Below, piece by piece: positions 28,721 to 37,905 of a DNA stretch of 64,000 bases. Origin of the DNA: Fodinicola feengrottensis. GTDB lineage: Bacteria > Actinomycetota > Actinomycetes > Mycobacteriales > HKI-0501. Numbering within the stretch: position 1 is the stretch's first letter; each line of letters opens with the position of its first letter. The position numbers and the translations under genes were made by a program. Below the pieces are notes generated by a model, which was given only the letters and a program-made list of their open reading frames with translations, made no database searches and was not told where the DNA came from. The stretch spans positions 1 to 64,000 of the forward strand of contig NZ_WOTO01000017.1 of NCBI RefSeq assembly GCF_010993775.1, given 5' to 3'.

Positions 28721-30480
28721 GCTCCGCTCCCAGTGACGTACGACGAGCCGATCCACGCCTCGTCGACCCGGAGTTGCTGGTAATGCGCCGAATCACTGGA
28801 CGCTGCGTACGTGTTGAGAACCTCCAGCCGCACATACCGCGCGGTTGTCCCAGCGAAATCGATGAACTGCACCCCCCGGCGGCTCGGCAGGGTGGCGGAC
28901 TTGACCGGACTCCCCCAGTTCTTACCGTCGGAGCTGAAATAGACGTTGTAGTTCTTGATCCGGGCCGACTGTTCGGTCGCGGATCTGGCGTAGCTCACCG
29001 AATCCTCACGCTGGTTGATCCCCAGATACTGGATCTTCCTGCCCGAGCCGAGGTCGAAGCGCAGTGACACCGGCAGAGTTTTGTTGCTGTCCCAGTACGT
29101 GAGGTAGTCACCGTCCCCAGCCGCCGACGCGGGGTGCCCGCTCGCCGAAGCGGTCGCGCTCATCGACGCCGAGTCGATTCCCTCCCGGCCGGCGGTGGTG
29201 ACCTGGAAAACGGTGTCGTACGGATCCCAGCCGCTGAGCCCGGTCAGCGTCAGAGAACCGCCGCCCTGGCTGAAGGAAATCGCTGCCCCGGTCCGCAGGT
29301 TCCGTACACTGGTCACCCGAGTGCCGTTGTCGCGGATCTTCAGAGTGCTGGTCGACGGCTTGGTGACGACGTGAATGTACTGCGTATCCGGATCCGTTTT
29401 GGAGACCGTGGTGACGCCGTACGCGCCGTCGTTCCAGGCGCCGGGCTGCATCCCGCCGTACAGGTAGCCGCCACCTTCGGTGCCGGACAGGGACTCCCAG
29501 ATCGGGTTCAGCCAGCTGTTGGCGAAGGTGTTGAAAGACTCCTGGTTGCTCGGGAACTTTCCGTTGACCTGGGCGGTTTCGGCCATCAACGCTTTGACGG
29601 AAGAGCCAGCGTTGGTAATCAATCGGCCCAGCGTGAGCGTACGGTCCACTGTCGGGTTGGAGCCGTCGTACCACCAGGCGCCGGTCGACGGCAGTTTGAA
29701 GTCGGCCTCGGTCAGCCGCGGCGCGGCGGTGTAAACAGCCTGCGGATAGTCGTACGACGGCGTCATGCCGGTTTTCTGCTCGTTGCTGATCATGTCCATG
29801 ATCGGGGTGTCTTCGTTGTTGTTGCTGATCGTGTAGTTCGGACGCTTCTGATAGATCTGGGCGTAGAGGTTGTGGCTCAACCAGTAGTCGTTGTCGTTGT
29901 CGATCCAGAAGCCGCCGAGGTCCGGATACCGGTTCATGACCTCGAAGAAGTTGTCGTACGAGAACTGCCCGAAACCGTCCCGGGTGGTGAGATCGACGGT
30001 CTTACCTTTGTAGGTCGAATAGGCCTTGGAATCGAGCCACTCGTGGCCACCGTCCGCGTGCCACTGCGGGTCGTCGGTCATGTAAAGGATGACTCGCAGG
30101 CCGTTGGCCTTGGCGGCCGCGATCAGCTCCCCCAGGAAGTCGCGTTTGGTGCTGCAACTGCCCGGAATCGCCGACGGCCAGGGCCTCGCATAGCCAAGGC
30201 GACTGTGGAACGTCGCCAGCACCAGATATTGGGCATGCAGTTTCTGCGCTTCGGACACCCAGTAGTTCGGTGTCCAGCCACCGTTGGTGACATCGGACTC
30301 CCAGCCACTGCAGCTGGTATGCGCCGGTGCCGTGCGTTCGCCCCAGTGCAGGAAAAGGCCAGCGACGGCACCTCGCAGAAATGCCTGTCGCGGATTCTGC
30401 AGGTCGGCTTGGGCCGGGCCTGGAACCAGGCCGACGGCCAGAACCAGGGCAGCGAGCACCCCTAGCATTTTCCGTCCCAT
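28717..30480 (-). CDS. Secreted GH29-like alpha-L-fucosidase with F5/8-type C domain
   Basis: 587 residues, intact. Signal peptide MGRKMLGVLAALVLAVGLVP...AQA. The catalytic barrel includes AGLFLHWGERTAPAHTSCSG, EAQKLHAQYLVLATFHSRLG, AAKANGLRVILYMTDD and YPDLGGFWIDNDNDYW, where the Asp is the likely nucleophile. The last ~150 residues form a discoidin-like CBM32 (SGHPASAAGDGDYLTYWDSN, SLRFDLGSGRKIQYLGINQR, ARYVRLEVLNTYAA). GH29 removes alpha-L-fucose, which occurs on rhamnogalacturonan side chains. The start overlaps the GH28 stop by one base (TAATG). Alternative: another GH29-clan activity such as alpha-galactosidase. Confidence 0.78.
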   Translation of the reverse strand: MGRKMLGVLAALVLAVGLVPGPAQADLQNPRQAFLRGAVAGLFLHWGERTAPAHTSCSGWESDVTNGGWTPNYWVSEAQKLHAQYLVLATFHSRLGYARPWPSAIPGSCSTKRDFLGELIAAAKANGLRVILYMTDDPQWHADGGHEWLDSKAYSTYKGKTVDLTTRDGFGQFSYDNFFEVMNRYPDLGGFWIDNDNDYWLSHNLYAQIYQKRPNYTISNNNEDTPIMDMISNEQKTGMTPSYDYPQAVYTAAPRLTEADFKLPSTGAWWYDGSNPTVDRTLTLGRLITNAGSSVKALMAETAQVNGKFPSNQESFNTFANSWLNPIWESLSGTEGGGYLYGGMQPGAWNDGAYGVTTVSKTDPDTQYIHVVTKPSTSTLKIRDNGTRVTSVRNLRTGAAISFSQGGGSLTLTGLSGWDPYDTVFQVTTAGREGIDSASMSATASASGHPASAAGDGDYLTYWDSNKTLPVSLRFDLGSGRKIQYLGINQREDSVSYARSATEQSARIKNYNVYFSSDGKNWGSPVKSATLPSRRGVQFIDFAGTTARYVRLEVLNTYAASSDSAHYQQLRVDEAWIGSSYVTGSGA

Positions 30481-31992
30481 TACGGCCTCCGCTCTGGACA
30501 GGACATGGTCGAACCGGTGGCATTGGTACGCAGCGCGCCACCGCTGGTGGTGGCACTGTTGCTGACGCAATAGCCCGCCACGGTCTGGAAGCCGAAGTCG
30601 TACGGGCTGCTGGAACCGCGTTGGGCGGTGAAATGGTCGAAAGTGATCCCGCTGGCGTTGTTGACGATGACCGCGGGCCGGCCATCGTTGGCCGCGAACC
30701 GTACCGAACTGTTGACGAACTTGATGTTGTTCGCGTTGTGCACGTACCAGCCAAAAGCCGGCCGGGCGCCGATGCTGTTCGGGTTGTAGTCAGTGGCGTC
30801 GTTGCTCGGCACTCCCGTGCTCATCGTGCCGTTTCCACCTGGCACGGTGATGTTCACGTTGGTGAAGGTGACGCCGTCGATCCGGTTCGCGCCGGACTCA
30901 CCCCACAGCGTCGGGCTGAAGGACGGACTGGCGCCAGTCGCGGTGATGTCGTCGTACGTGATGTTGCTGATGTGACCAACACCCGGACTGTTTCCACATC
31001 GTTTTCGGGTGCCGATCTTCTGCATGATCGGCGACCGCACTCCAGTCATGGTGATATCACGGTAATGCACGTCGGAGATGGTCGAGCCATCCATCGACAC
31101 CATGCCCAGCCCCGATTTCTGCGCGCCGGTGATGGTGATGTGCTGGAAGGTGTAGCCGGTGAAGTCGCCGCATGTCTCGGAACCGAACATCAGCGCGTTT
31201 GCAACACCGCGCCGACAGCTGCGAGTCCGTCACGCTGACGCTGACGCTGCCGTTGGGCAGCTTGGCACCCAACGCGTAGTCGCTTTTGAAAACGAGCGCA
31301 TCGTCATTGGCCGCGATGGTGGCGTTGGTGATCGTGACTTTGGTCGTACTGATGACGTTCCAGCCGTCGCGGTCAGCGGCGGTGTCAATCGTCAGATGGT
31401 CGGACGTGACGTTGGTGCAGCCGTTAATCAACATGCCAAAGTGCCCGCCTCGGCGCAGCGTGATGCCACTGACGGTCAGGTTGTCGCAGCGCGTCAGCGA
31501 GATGATCTTGTCGGCCTGACCAGCGCCCGGATTGCCGGTGATGAGGTTGCCGCCGCCATCGATCGTGCCGGCCCCGACGAAACCGATATTGGTGAGGCCG
31601 CTGCCCCAGATCATCGCGTCGTGGAAGTGGCTGTGCCCATAGTCCTGGTATTTGTCGTACGCGTTGGACTCGGCCGCGTCGTAACCTTTCGCATTCGATC
31701 CCTTGATCGTGGATCCACTATCCAGCTGAAGCGTCACATTGCTCTTCATATGCAGGGAGTTGCTGGATTTGTACGTGCCGGCCGGCACTCGTACGACGCC
31801 GCCCGCCCCGGCCGCGTTCGCAGCGGTGATCGCCTTGTTGATCGCCGTACTGTCGTTGGTCGACCCGTTCCCGGTGGCGCCGTAGTCACGTACGTTGAAA
31901 ACCGTCGCCGCCCCAGCCGCGAAGCCAGTCGGCTCAACGAGCCCCACCACCAGCACTAACGCGAGAATCACTAATAGCCAGGGTCTTTTCAC
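30480..31992 (-). CDS. Secreted GH28 polygalacturonase-like enzyme (frame break near 31200)
   Basis: About 504 residues. GTG start (GTGA overlap with the preceding gene), signal peptide KRPWLLVILALVLVVGLVEP. Mature N-terminus VFNVRDYGATGNGSTNDSTA and VVRVPAGTYKSSNSLHMKSN open a right-handed beta-helix. GH28 landmarks: GAGTIDGGG, TLRRGGHFGMLINGCTNVTS, ATIAANDDALVFKSD (catalytic Asp pair), GSETCGDFTGYTFQHITITG and IMQKIGTRKR. The frame slips near 31200. The family hydrolyses homogalacturonan or rhamnogalacturonan backbones; endo versus exo mode cannot be read by eye. Confidence 0.87.
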
Positions 31993-32804
31993 GAAGACGC
32001 TCCGGTGAGTTGGTAGCAGCGCAGGTTGGAGAGCAGCAGATAGCAGTTCTGCAGCGACCCCGAGGTGTCGCCAAGTGAGCGGTAGATGCCCCATTTCGGG
32101 CGTACCCGATCGGCCAGGAACGTGTCCACACTCGTCTTGTTGGCGTCGATCACCGTCGTGCCGCCGGAGCGTACGATCCACCGCACCGTGCCGGCGTTGC
32201 CGTTGCCAATCTTGAGCTGGAAGTCGATGTCGATCCATTTGTCCTGCAACGGGGCGAGGTTCGTCCGCCCGACCAGCGTGTCAGAACCGACGACCTTCAG
32301 CTCGATCGTCGGCGTGCTGCCGTTGCGGCGCAGTGATTGGACGATAATCGGCGAAGTTCCGTCGCCGGGCTGCTTCATCTGCATGATGTGGGTGAAAGTG
32401 GTGGTCGCCTTCAGGGAACTCGGGATAAACAACGAATAGGTCAGCCGCCAGGTCTCGCCCAATTTCCACTGCAAGTACGAGTTGGTGCCGGTGCCGGTGC
32501 GGTTGCCGGTGACTTCCTGCCGCTTCCGGTCGGTGCTGGTGTCCCGGTCGACTGTGTGCATGGTGAAGCGAAAGTTGTTGCCTTCGGGGAAAATATGCGG
32601 ATGGCCGGCCGGATGGGAGTGGGCCCGGTCGTCCTCGACGGTTTCGAAGGCCGCCAGGCCGCCCTTGGCCGCGTCCGGTGACCAACGCAGTGTCCAGGTC
32701 CCGGCGGCCTGCGCAGCACCAGGCAGCGCGACCGCCGCTGCGCCGCCCACGGCCGCGCTCAACACCGTCCGCCGGGAGAATGTGCGAGATTCGTTGGTCA
32801 TCAT
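31989..32804 (-). CDS. Tat-exported polysaccharide lyase-like protein (concanavalin-type fold)
   Basis: 271 residues, intact. Twin-arginine signal FSRRTVLSAAVGGAAAVALP ending AAQAA. The mature chain is beta-rich: RFTMHTVDRDTSTDRKRQEV, WRLTYSLFIPSSLKATTTFT, HIMQMKQPGDGTSPIIVQSL, DKWIDIDFQLKIGNGNAGTV and KWGIYRSLGDTSGSLQNCYL. This resembles the heparin-lyase-I-like polysaccharide lyase family (PF14099-type jelly roll), whose members cut uronic-acid-containing chains. Placed between GH105 and GH28, a pectin-backbone lyase producing the unsaturated ends used by GH105 is the natural inference. Exact family is uncertain. Confidence 0.65.
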   Translation of the reverse strand: MMTNESRTFSRRTVLSAAVGGAAAVALPGAAQAAGTWTLRWSPDAAKGGLAAFETVEDDRAHSHPAGHPHIFPEGNNFRFTMHTVDRDTSTDRKRQEVTGNRTGTGTNSYLQWKLGETWRLTYSLFIPSSLKATTTFTHIMQMKQPGDGTSPIIVQSLRRNGSTPTIELKVVGSDTLVGRTNLAPLQDKWIDIDFQLKIGNGNAGTVRWIVRSGGTTVIDANKTSVDTFLADRVRPKWGIYRSLGDTSGSLQNCYLLLSNLRCYQLTGASS

Positions 32805-33967
32805 CGTCCTCTGAACTGTTCAGACATGATCAGGAAGGCGCCCAGTCCATGGAAATCGTTGGTCGCCTTGGTGCGCGCGATGTAGTAGGCGTAGTCGCCG
32901 ACATTCGTACCGATGGAGATGTCCGTCAGGTTGGTTCGGCCGTCCGAGCCGAGCGAGATTTTGCCGAGCACGCCCTGATATCCACGCTGCGCCACCGCCG
33001 TGTAATGCGGGTCGATGTAGCCCTGCTGGGCCGCCCGCGACAGCGTGTACGAGAACATGCTGGAGCACGAAGTCTCGGTCCAGTTGCCCGCGCGGGTGCC
33101 CTTGTTCACCACCTGGAACCACCGGCCGGTGGCCGGATCCTGGTAGCGTTCCATTCCAGCGGCGAGATTTCCCAGGATGGTCAGCAACTGCGCTCGGCGC
33201 GGCTGGGTGGCGGGGACGATGTCGAGAATGTTCACCGTGGCCATCGCGTACCAGCCGATCGCCCGGCACCACTGTTCCGGCGCCAGCCCGGTCCGCGGAT
33301 CGGCCCAACTCTGGGTCTTCGACTCGTCGTACGCATGCTGCAGGAGGCCGTTCGCCACCTGCAGATGGGTGCCATAGACAAGCAGTTGTTTCGTGGTTTC
33401 GTCGTTGGTGTAGGCCGAATCGCCGAACTCCCGGCCGTATTCGGCGAGGAACGGGTTCAGCATGAAAGCCCCGTCGGCCCACAGCTGGTGCGCCCGACTG
33501 CTCGCGGTGGCATGCCAGAAGCCACCATCTGAGGTGCGTGGGTACGTGGTGAGTCTCTTACGGATTTTGGCGGCAGCCGTACGATAACGGGCCTGCCCGG
33601 TCTCCTCGTACATGATCACCAACAGCCGCCCGGCCATCATGCTGTCCAGGCTGTCGAAGCTCTGGTTGATGTTTCCGGACGCGTCGACGAATCGGTCCAC
33701 CCAACTCTTGATATAGCTCAGATAGCGGGCGTTGTGCGTACGCTGGTAGACCAGGTACTGGCCGTACAGATAAAGCCCGACCGGGTAGGACCAGCCGCCG
33801 ATCGTGCTCGGTGTGTAGCGCGCCATGGTCGACTCCACCACCGCGACCGACCAGTCGGTGCTGGGGGTGTTTTCGGCTGACGAGCGCGCGGGTGACACGC
33901 CAGCCACTATCGCGAGGGCCGTAGTGGCAGCCAAGATCGTGGCCATCCACCGGGAAATCCGGTTCAT
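32801..33967 (-). CDS. Secreted GH105 unsaturated rhamnogalacturonyl hydrolase-like enzyme
   Basis: 388 residues, intact. Signal peptide MNRISRWMATILAATTALAI...SSA. The alpha/alpha-barrel shows ARYTPSTIGGWSYPVGLYLY, INQSFDSLDSMMAGRLLVIM, YPRTSDGGFWHATASSRAHQ, LWADGAFMLNPFLAEYGREF, APEQWCRAIGWYAMATVNIL and GNWTETSCSSMFSYTLSRAA, the GH105/GH88 signature including the catalytic Asp in WADGAFM. It removes unsaturated galacturonate from lyase products of rhamnogalacturonan. First gene of the six-gene unit. GAGGAGG lies only 3-4 bases before the ATG, rather close. Confidence 0.9.
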   Translation of the reverse strand: MNRISRWMATILAATTALAIVAGVSPARSSAENTPSTDWSVAVVESTMARYTPSTIGGWSYPVGLYLYGQYLVYQRTHNARYLSYIKSWVDRFVDASGNINQSFDSLDSMMAGRLLVIMYEETGQARYRTAAAKIRKRLTTYPRTSDGGFWHATASSRAHQLWADGAFMLNPFLAEYGREFGDSAYTNDETTKQLLVYGTHLQVANGLLQHAYDESKTQSWADPRTGLAPEQWCRAIGWYAMATVNILDIVPATQPRRAQLLTILGNLAAGMERYQDPATGRWFQVVNKGTRAGNWTETSCSSMFSYTLSRAAQQGYIDPHYTAVAQRGYQGVLGKISLGSDGRTNLTDISIGTNVGDYAYYIARTKATNDFHGLGAFLIMSEQFRGR

Positions 33968-34459
33968 GATCCTCCTCATCCAGCGGTCGCAAGCGGGGGG
34001 TTGCGAAACGGAAAAAGATGGGATATCGGATATCTGCCGGGAATGTAACAGCGACCGGTCCACTGTCAACGCGTCCGATGGAATTTGACGGAGGGCTTCA
34101 AATAGCCGGATCCCGACCAGCCAAGATCGCGAATGGCCGCTGAGCAGCGAAGAGTCTCTCCAACCGGAAATCGGATATATGATCTAGGAATGTCCTCATG
34201 TGGCCACGATGGACACTCTCCGTGCGATTCGACGGACCCGTCCAAATTCTCGTAACGCGCCATTACAGAGCCTCGTTCAGTTAGTTGCCGAAAGAAAAGT
34301 ACGTCCAGCGTCCGAGTTGGTAAATCGAGATGCGCGATCCGAGCAGAGTGGCTATCGTGGCTCGGGCTGTCTGCTGCCGAGCGAAGTGGGGTCCTATGAG
34401 GTGCGTCGCGGATATGACGACTGACATCTTCCGTACGCACGAATGGACACCTTCGCTCA
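33968..34459. promoter_or_regulatory. Regulatory region between the pectinolytic operon and an MFS gene
   Basis: 492 bp, notably less GC-rich than its surroundings. GATATCGGATATC at 34022-34034 and ATCGGATATATGATC at 34170-34184 share the core ATCGGATAT. They are partly palindromic, so they are candidate operators for a GntR- or LacI-type regulator of the pectin genes. No regulator gene is adjacent. I see no convincing coding frame; short frames on both strands lack starts with ribosome sites. Confidence 0.45.
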
Positions 34460-35770
34460 ATGGACGGCACGAAAAACGACACTGCTGACAAGCGAGCGGG
34501 CTTGCGCGGCCTGCTCCCTGATCTGACCCCACTGCGGGTCTCCCGCGACTTCCGGCTGGTCTGGTCGTCCGGCCTGGTGACCAGCATCGGGTCGGTCTTC
34601 ACCCTGATCGCGCTGCAGCTGCAGGTCGCGCAAATCACCGGCTCGGCGCTGGCGGTCGGCGCCCTCGGCGCCGCCGAGCTGATCCCGGTGGTCCTCTTTG
34701 GACTGTATGGCGGGGCGATCGCGGACGCCTTCGACCGGCGCAAGGTCATCCTCGCCACCGAGCTCGGTCTCAGCCTGGTCGCGTTGGGGTTGCTGGGAAA
34801 CGCGCTGCTGGGTCAACCGATGATCTGGCCGCTGTACGTCGCGGCCGCGGCCACCGCCGCACTGCAAGGCGTCCAACAACCCTCGTTGGAAGCCGTCACC
34901 CCGCGGATTGTCGCGCACGACCAGCTGCCCGCCGCGATCTCCGTCACCGCCGCGCGATGGACGGTGGCGGGGGTGGTCGGCCCGGCGATCGCCGGCGTCG
35001 CGATCGCGAGTTTTGGCGTACGCACGGCATTCGCCGTCGACGCGGTGAGTTTCGCGATCTCCATCGCGCTGCTTCTGCTCGTACGCCCGGTGCCAGCCTC
35101 CCCCGAAGCGGAGTCGCCGTCGTTTAGCGGGGTGGGCCGGGCCATCGGCTATGCGTGGAGCCGACCGGAACTCGTCGGCACGTACGCGGCAGACATGGCG
35201 GCCACCGTGCTTGCCTTGCCGATCGCGCTCTTTCCCTTCCTGGCAACCGAACTTCACGCGCTGTGGGCGCTCGGCCTGCTCTATTCGGCGATGTTCGCCG
35301 GCAGCCTGGTCGCCGGCCTGACCAGCGGCTGGACTGGCCGAGTGCACCGGCACGGGCGAATGATCCTGCTCGGTGCGGTGATCTGCGGCGCGGCAGTGAC
35401 GATTGCCGGCCTGGTGCCCAACATCTGGGTGCTCATCGTGATGCTGGCGATCTCCGGCGCGGCGACCTGGGTCAGTGACGTGTTCCGCGGGATCATCTGG
35501 AGCCAGTCGATCCCGGACGGCATGCGTGGCCGGCTGGCCGGCATCGAGCTGATCACCGGATCGGCCGGTCCGGCCATCGGCGACCTGCGGGCCGGCGCGC
35601 TGGCCACCCGGTTCGGCATCCGACCGGCGCTGTGGATCGGCGGCCTCGCCACCCTGATCACCGCTGGCACGCTGAGCGCCGCGCTGCCTTCACTGTGGCG
35701 GTACGACGCTCGTACCGACCCGCATGTCGCGCAAGTCAAGGCAGCGGTGGAAAAGCAGGCCGCCGAATAG
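34460..35770 (+). CDS. MFS transporter, EntS/DHA3-like
   Basis: 436 residues, intact, about 10-12 membrane helices. The opening LRVSRDFRLVWSSGLVTSIG, loop GGAIADAFDRRKVILATELG (between helices 2 and 3), QQPSLEAVTPRIVAHDQLPA, RWTVAGVVGPAIAGVAIASF and late GIIWSQSIPDGMRGRLAGIE are typical of the DHA3/enterobactin-exporter-like branch of the major facilitator superfamily. These export drugs or siderophores. The N-terminal ~25 residues are a polar cytoplasmic leader. The gene is divergent from the pectinolytic operon but shares no obvious function with it. Confidence 0.9.
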   Translation: MDGTKNDTADKRAGLRGLLPDLTPLRVSRDFRLVWSSGLVTSIGSVFTLIALQLQVAQITGSALAVGALGAAELIPVVLFGLYGGAIADAFDRRKVILATELGLSLVALGLLGNALLGQPMIWPLYVAAAATAALQGVQQPSLEAVTPRIVAHDQLPAAISVTAARWTVAGVVGPAIAGVAIASFGVRTAFAVDAVSFAISIALLLLVRPVPASPEAESPSFSGVGRAIGYAWSRPELVGTYAADMAATVLALPIALFPFLATELHALWALGLLYSAMFAGSLVAGLTSGWTGRVHRHGRMILLGAVICGAAVTIAGLVPNIWVLIVMLAISGAATWVSDVFRGIIWSQSIPDGMRGRLAGIELITGSAGPAIGDLRAGALATRFGIRPALWIGGLATLITAGTLSAALPSLWRYDARTDPHVAQVKAAVEKQAAE

Positions 35771-35857
35771 GTCAATTCCTGATGCGTACGGCCGCCGAGA
35801 CGCCCTCTCGTGCGGCCGTACGGCAGTCTCTGAACCGACGGAACTAGGCTTGGGGAC

Positions 35858-36562
35858 GTGCGCAGCCTGACGGAACTGACTGAGGTCGATGAGCCGGCGT
35901 GGCCGACGATTATGGCGGAGATCTCGGAAAGTCCATTGACGGTGAAAACCCTTCCAGCGGACGAAGAACACGGTTCGGCTTGCCTGCACTGGTTGCAGGT
36001 CACCGCTCGGTCGCCGCTGGGTGCGATGGCCCTGCATTGCGGTGGCATTCTGCTGGACCACGGTTGGGTGCGGATCTATGGTGGCGCTACCGACTTTCCC
36101 AGCCTCCGTAGCGTAAACGGCATTTCCGATGACGACGCGACACCGCCCTCAGGCAGCCTCGTGGTCGGGCACGACGTGCTCGGCGGGGTGTTCAGCCTGA
36201 ATGGCATGGACAGCCAGGCGTGGGGCCGCGGCGCACCCGGCGAGATCGCGTACTTCGCACCGGACAGCCTGCGGTGGGAGTCACTCGGCGCCGGCTATGG
36301 CGCCTGGTTGTCGTGGTTGTTGTCGGGGCGTACGAATCAGTTCTACCAGGACCTTCGCTGGCCTGGCTGGGAAACCGAGTCCGCTGCGGTCGGTCTCACC
36401 GAGGGGCTCAGCGTGGTGCCTTTCCTGTGGTCGAAAGAAGGCCGCCAGGACCTGTCCGCCACCAGTCGCCGCGCCGTACCGATGCACGAGGTGCTCGGCA
36501 TGTCGTCGGATGTCAGCCAACAGTTCGACGGCGCGGATCCGGGGTTTCTCGGGCTCCTGTGA
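35858..36562 (+). CDS. DUF2625 family protein
   Basis: 234 residues, intact. The start MRSLTELTEVDEPAWPTIMA and blocks ALHCGGILLDHGWVRIYGGA, LVVGHDVLGGVFSLNGMD, GEIAYFAPDSLRWESLGAGY and FYQDLRWPGWETE match the DUF2625 family, whose members are single-domain proteins of ~210-230 residues with no known function. No signal peptide or membrane segment; probably cytoplasmic. It stands between an MFS gene and a PAP2 phosphatase on the same strand, with gaps of 87 and 27 bp. Confidence 0.85.
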   Translation: MRSLTELTEVDEPAWPTIMAEISESPLTVKTLPADEEHGSACLHWLQVTARSPLGAMALHCGGILLDHGWVRIYGGATDFPSLRSVNGISDDDATPPSGSLVVGHDVLGGVFSLNGMDSQAWGRGAPGEIAYFAPDSLRWESLGAGYGAWLSWLLSGRTNQFYQDLRWPGWETESAAVGLTEGLSVVPFLWSKEGRQDLSATSRRAVPMHEVLGMSSDVSQQFDGADPGFLGLL

Positions 36563-36589
36563 AGTCTTGTTACACAACGATGACATCGC

Positions 36590-37324
36590 GTGGACCGTAC
36601 AGACGAATACCCTGCCCAGTATTGGGCATATGACGACAAGTTCAGTGTTGCCGGCGACCGGTCGACAGCCCCCGTACGTCCATATCACACGACACCGCGG
36701 CGAGAGTCCTCCGCCGGATGGCTGCTGGTGACCGCACTGGTCCTGCTAGTGGGATTCGCTTTCGCCGCCTTGGCCTTCATCTGGACCACGGCCGGTCAAG
36801 AAGTCGACGGAGTGCTGCTGGCCGACGCCAAGGGCTTCGGCGCCCACGGACTCGCAGACCAGGCGACCACCTTGCTGTCGTTCGTCGGCAACATCAGGCT
36901 GCTGGCGGTCCTTTTCGGGGTCATCCTGCTCGTCGGGGCGCTGTGCCGGCGGCCATGGGCGGCGGTGGCCGGCATCTGCGTCGTACTCGCCTCAGTGGCT
37001 GGGCGCGTCCTCAAGACCATCATCACCCGGCCAGACTTCGACGTGATGGATTCCACCTTGCACAACAGCTTTCCGAGCGGCCATGTGGCGGCCGCGGCCG
37101 CCTTGCTGTTCGCCCTCATGCTCGCGCTGCCCGGGTGGGCACGCTGGCTGATCGCCCTTCCCGGCGCCGTCGGCGTGTCTGTTGTCGCGGTCGCGACGAT
37201 GGTTGCCGGCTGGCACCGGTTCAGCGACGCCATCGGCGGCGTCCTGTTGGCCGGCGCCCTCTGCTGCCTCGCGGCCGCCTTCCTGCACGCGGTCGGCCTC
37301 GTCCCCCGCCCCAAGGTGCGGTAA
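36590..37324 (+). CDS. PAP2-family membrane phosphatase
   Basis: 244 residues, intact, with about six membrane helices after a polar ~45-residue leader. The three PAP2 motifs are present: KTIITRPDFD (KxxxxxxRP), FPSGHVAAAAALLF (PSGH, catalytic His) and AGWHRFSDAIGGVL (SRxxxxxHxxxD-type; the first residues read AG, then WHRFSD). Members dephosphorylate phosphatidate, phosphatidylglycerol-phosphate or undecaprenyl diphosphate at the outer face of the membrane. An uppP gene lies 6 kb downstream, so lipid-carrier recycling is one possible role. Confidence 0.88.
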   Translation: MDRTDEYPAQYWAYDDKFSVAGDRSTAPVRPYHTTPRRESSAGWLLVTALVLLVGFAFAALAFIWTTAGQEVDGVLLADAKGFGAHGLADQATTLLSFVGNIRLLAVLFGVILLVGALCRRPWAAVAGICVVLASVAGRVLKTIITRPDFDVMDSTLHNSFPSGHVAAAAALLFALMLALPGWARWLIALPGAVGVSVVAVATMVAGWHRFSDAIGGVLLAGALCCLAAAFLHAVGLVPRPKVR

Positions 37325-37390
37325 CCACTTGGATGTGGCGGTCCAGCATCTGACGCTCTGCCGCATAATTGCGGGCGGGACACCGTTCGC

Positions 37391-37905
37391 ATGGGGGGGC
37401 AGGACTATCGACACCGCTCGCAAGTGGCTGGATTCCAACGCGCTCTACGGCGGCGTGTACGGCACGGTCGTGACCAGCGCGCTGCTGGCCGCACTGGATC
37501 ACCAGCCAGGCACGTACTCCCCCGGGTACGACGCCGAGTGGATCTTCATCACGGTGGTCATCGCGGCCGTCACCCGCGGCTACGCCAAACACATCTCGAC
37601 CCACCAAGCCGGCGGGCCGACCCATCAGCTCTGGCGCGATCTGCTTGACGACGTGCTCAGTGGCGTCCCGATTGTGGCTGCCTGCCTGCCAACCCTGGTC
37701 GTGTTGCTGGTCGCCGGCCTCAGCGGCTGGGCCGGCGAGGCGTACACGACGACCGCGCTCGCGCTCAACGTCGTACTGCTGATCGGCTGGGGGCCTCGCC
37801 GCGGCGCGGCTGGGCGGCTACCGGTGGCGCGGTGCGGTGCTGATCAGCGCCGCGCACGCGGTTCTCGGGTTGCTGGTCATTTTCTTGAACATTCTGATCA
37901 AATAG
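37391..37905 (+). CDS. Hypothetical membrane protein (slips in G7 near 37395 and near 37795)
   Basis: About 170 residues after two repairs. With one G removed from the run at 37393-37399, the ATG at 37391 reads MGGRTIDTARKWLDSNALYG, GVYGTVVTSALLAALDHQPG and so on. Three to four helices follow (EWIFITVVIAAVTRGYAKHI; PIVAACLPTLVVLLVAGLSG; AYTTTALALNVVLLIGWG). After a slip near 37795 the end is [36 protein letters not shown]. No family name is known to me; similar actinobacterial integral membrane proteins are uncharacterised. It overlaps the convergent LysR gene by 8 bp. Confidence 0.6.

Noticed and set aside
34066..34758. Minus-strand frame overlapping the 5' end of the MFS gene
   Set aside because: Most of it is the shadow of the MFS gene and no ribosome site or family motif is visible.
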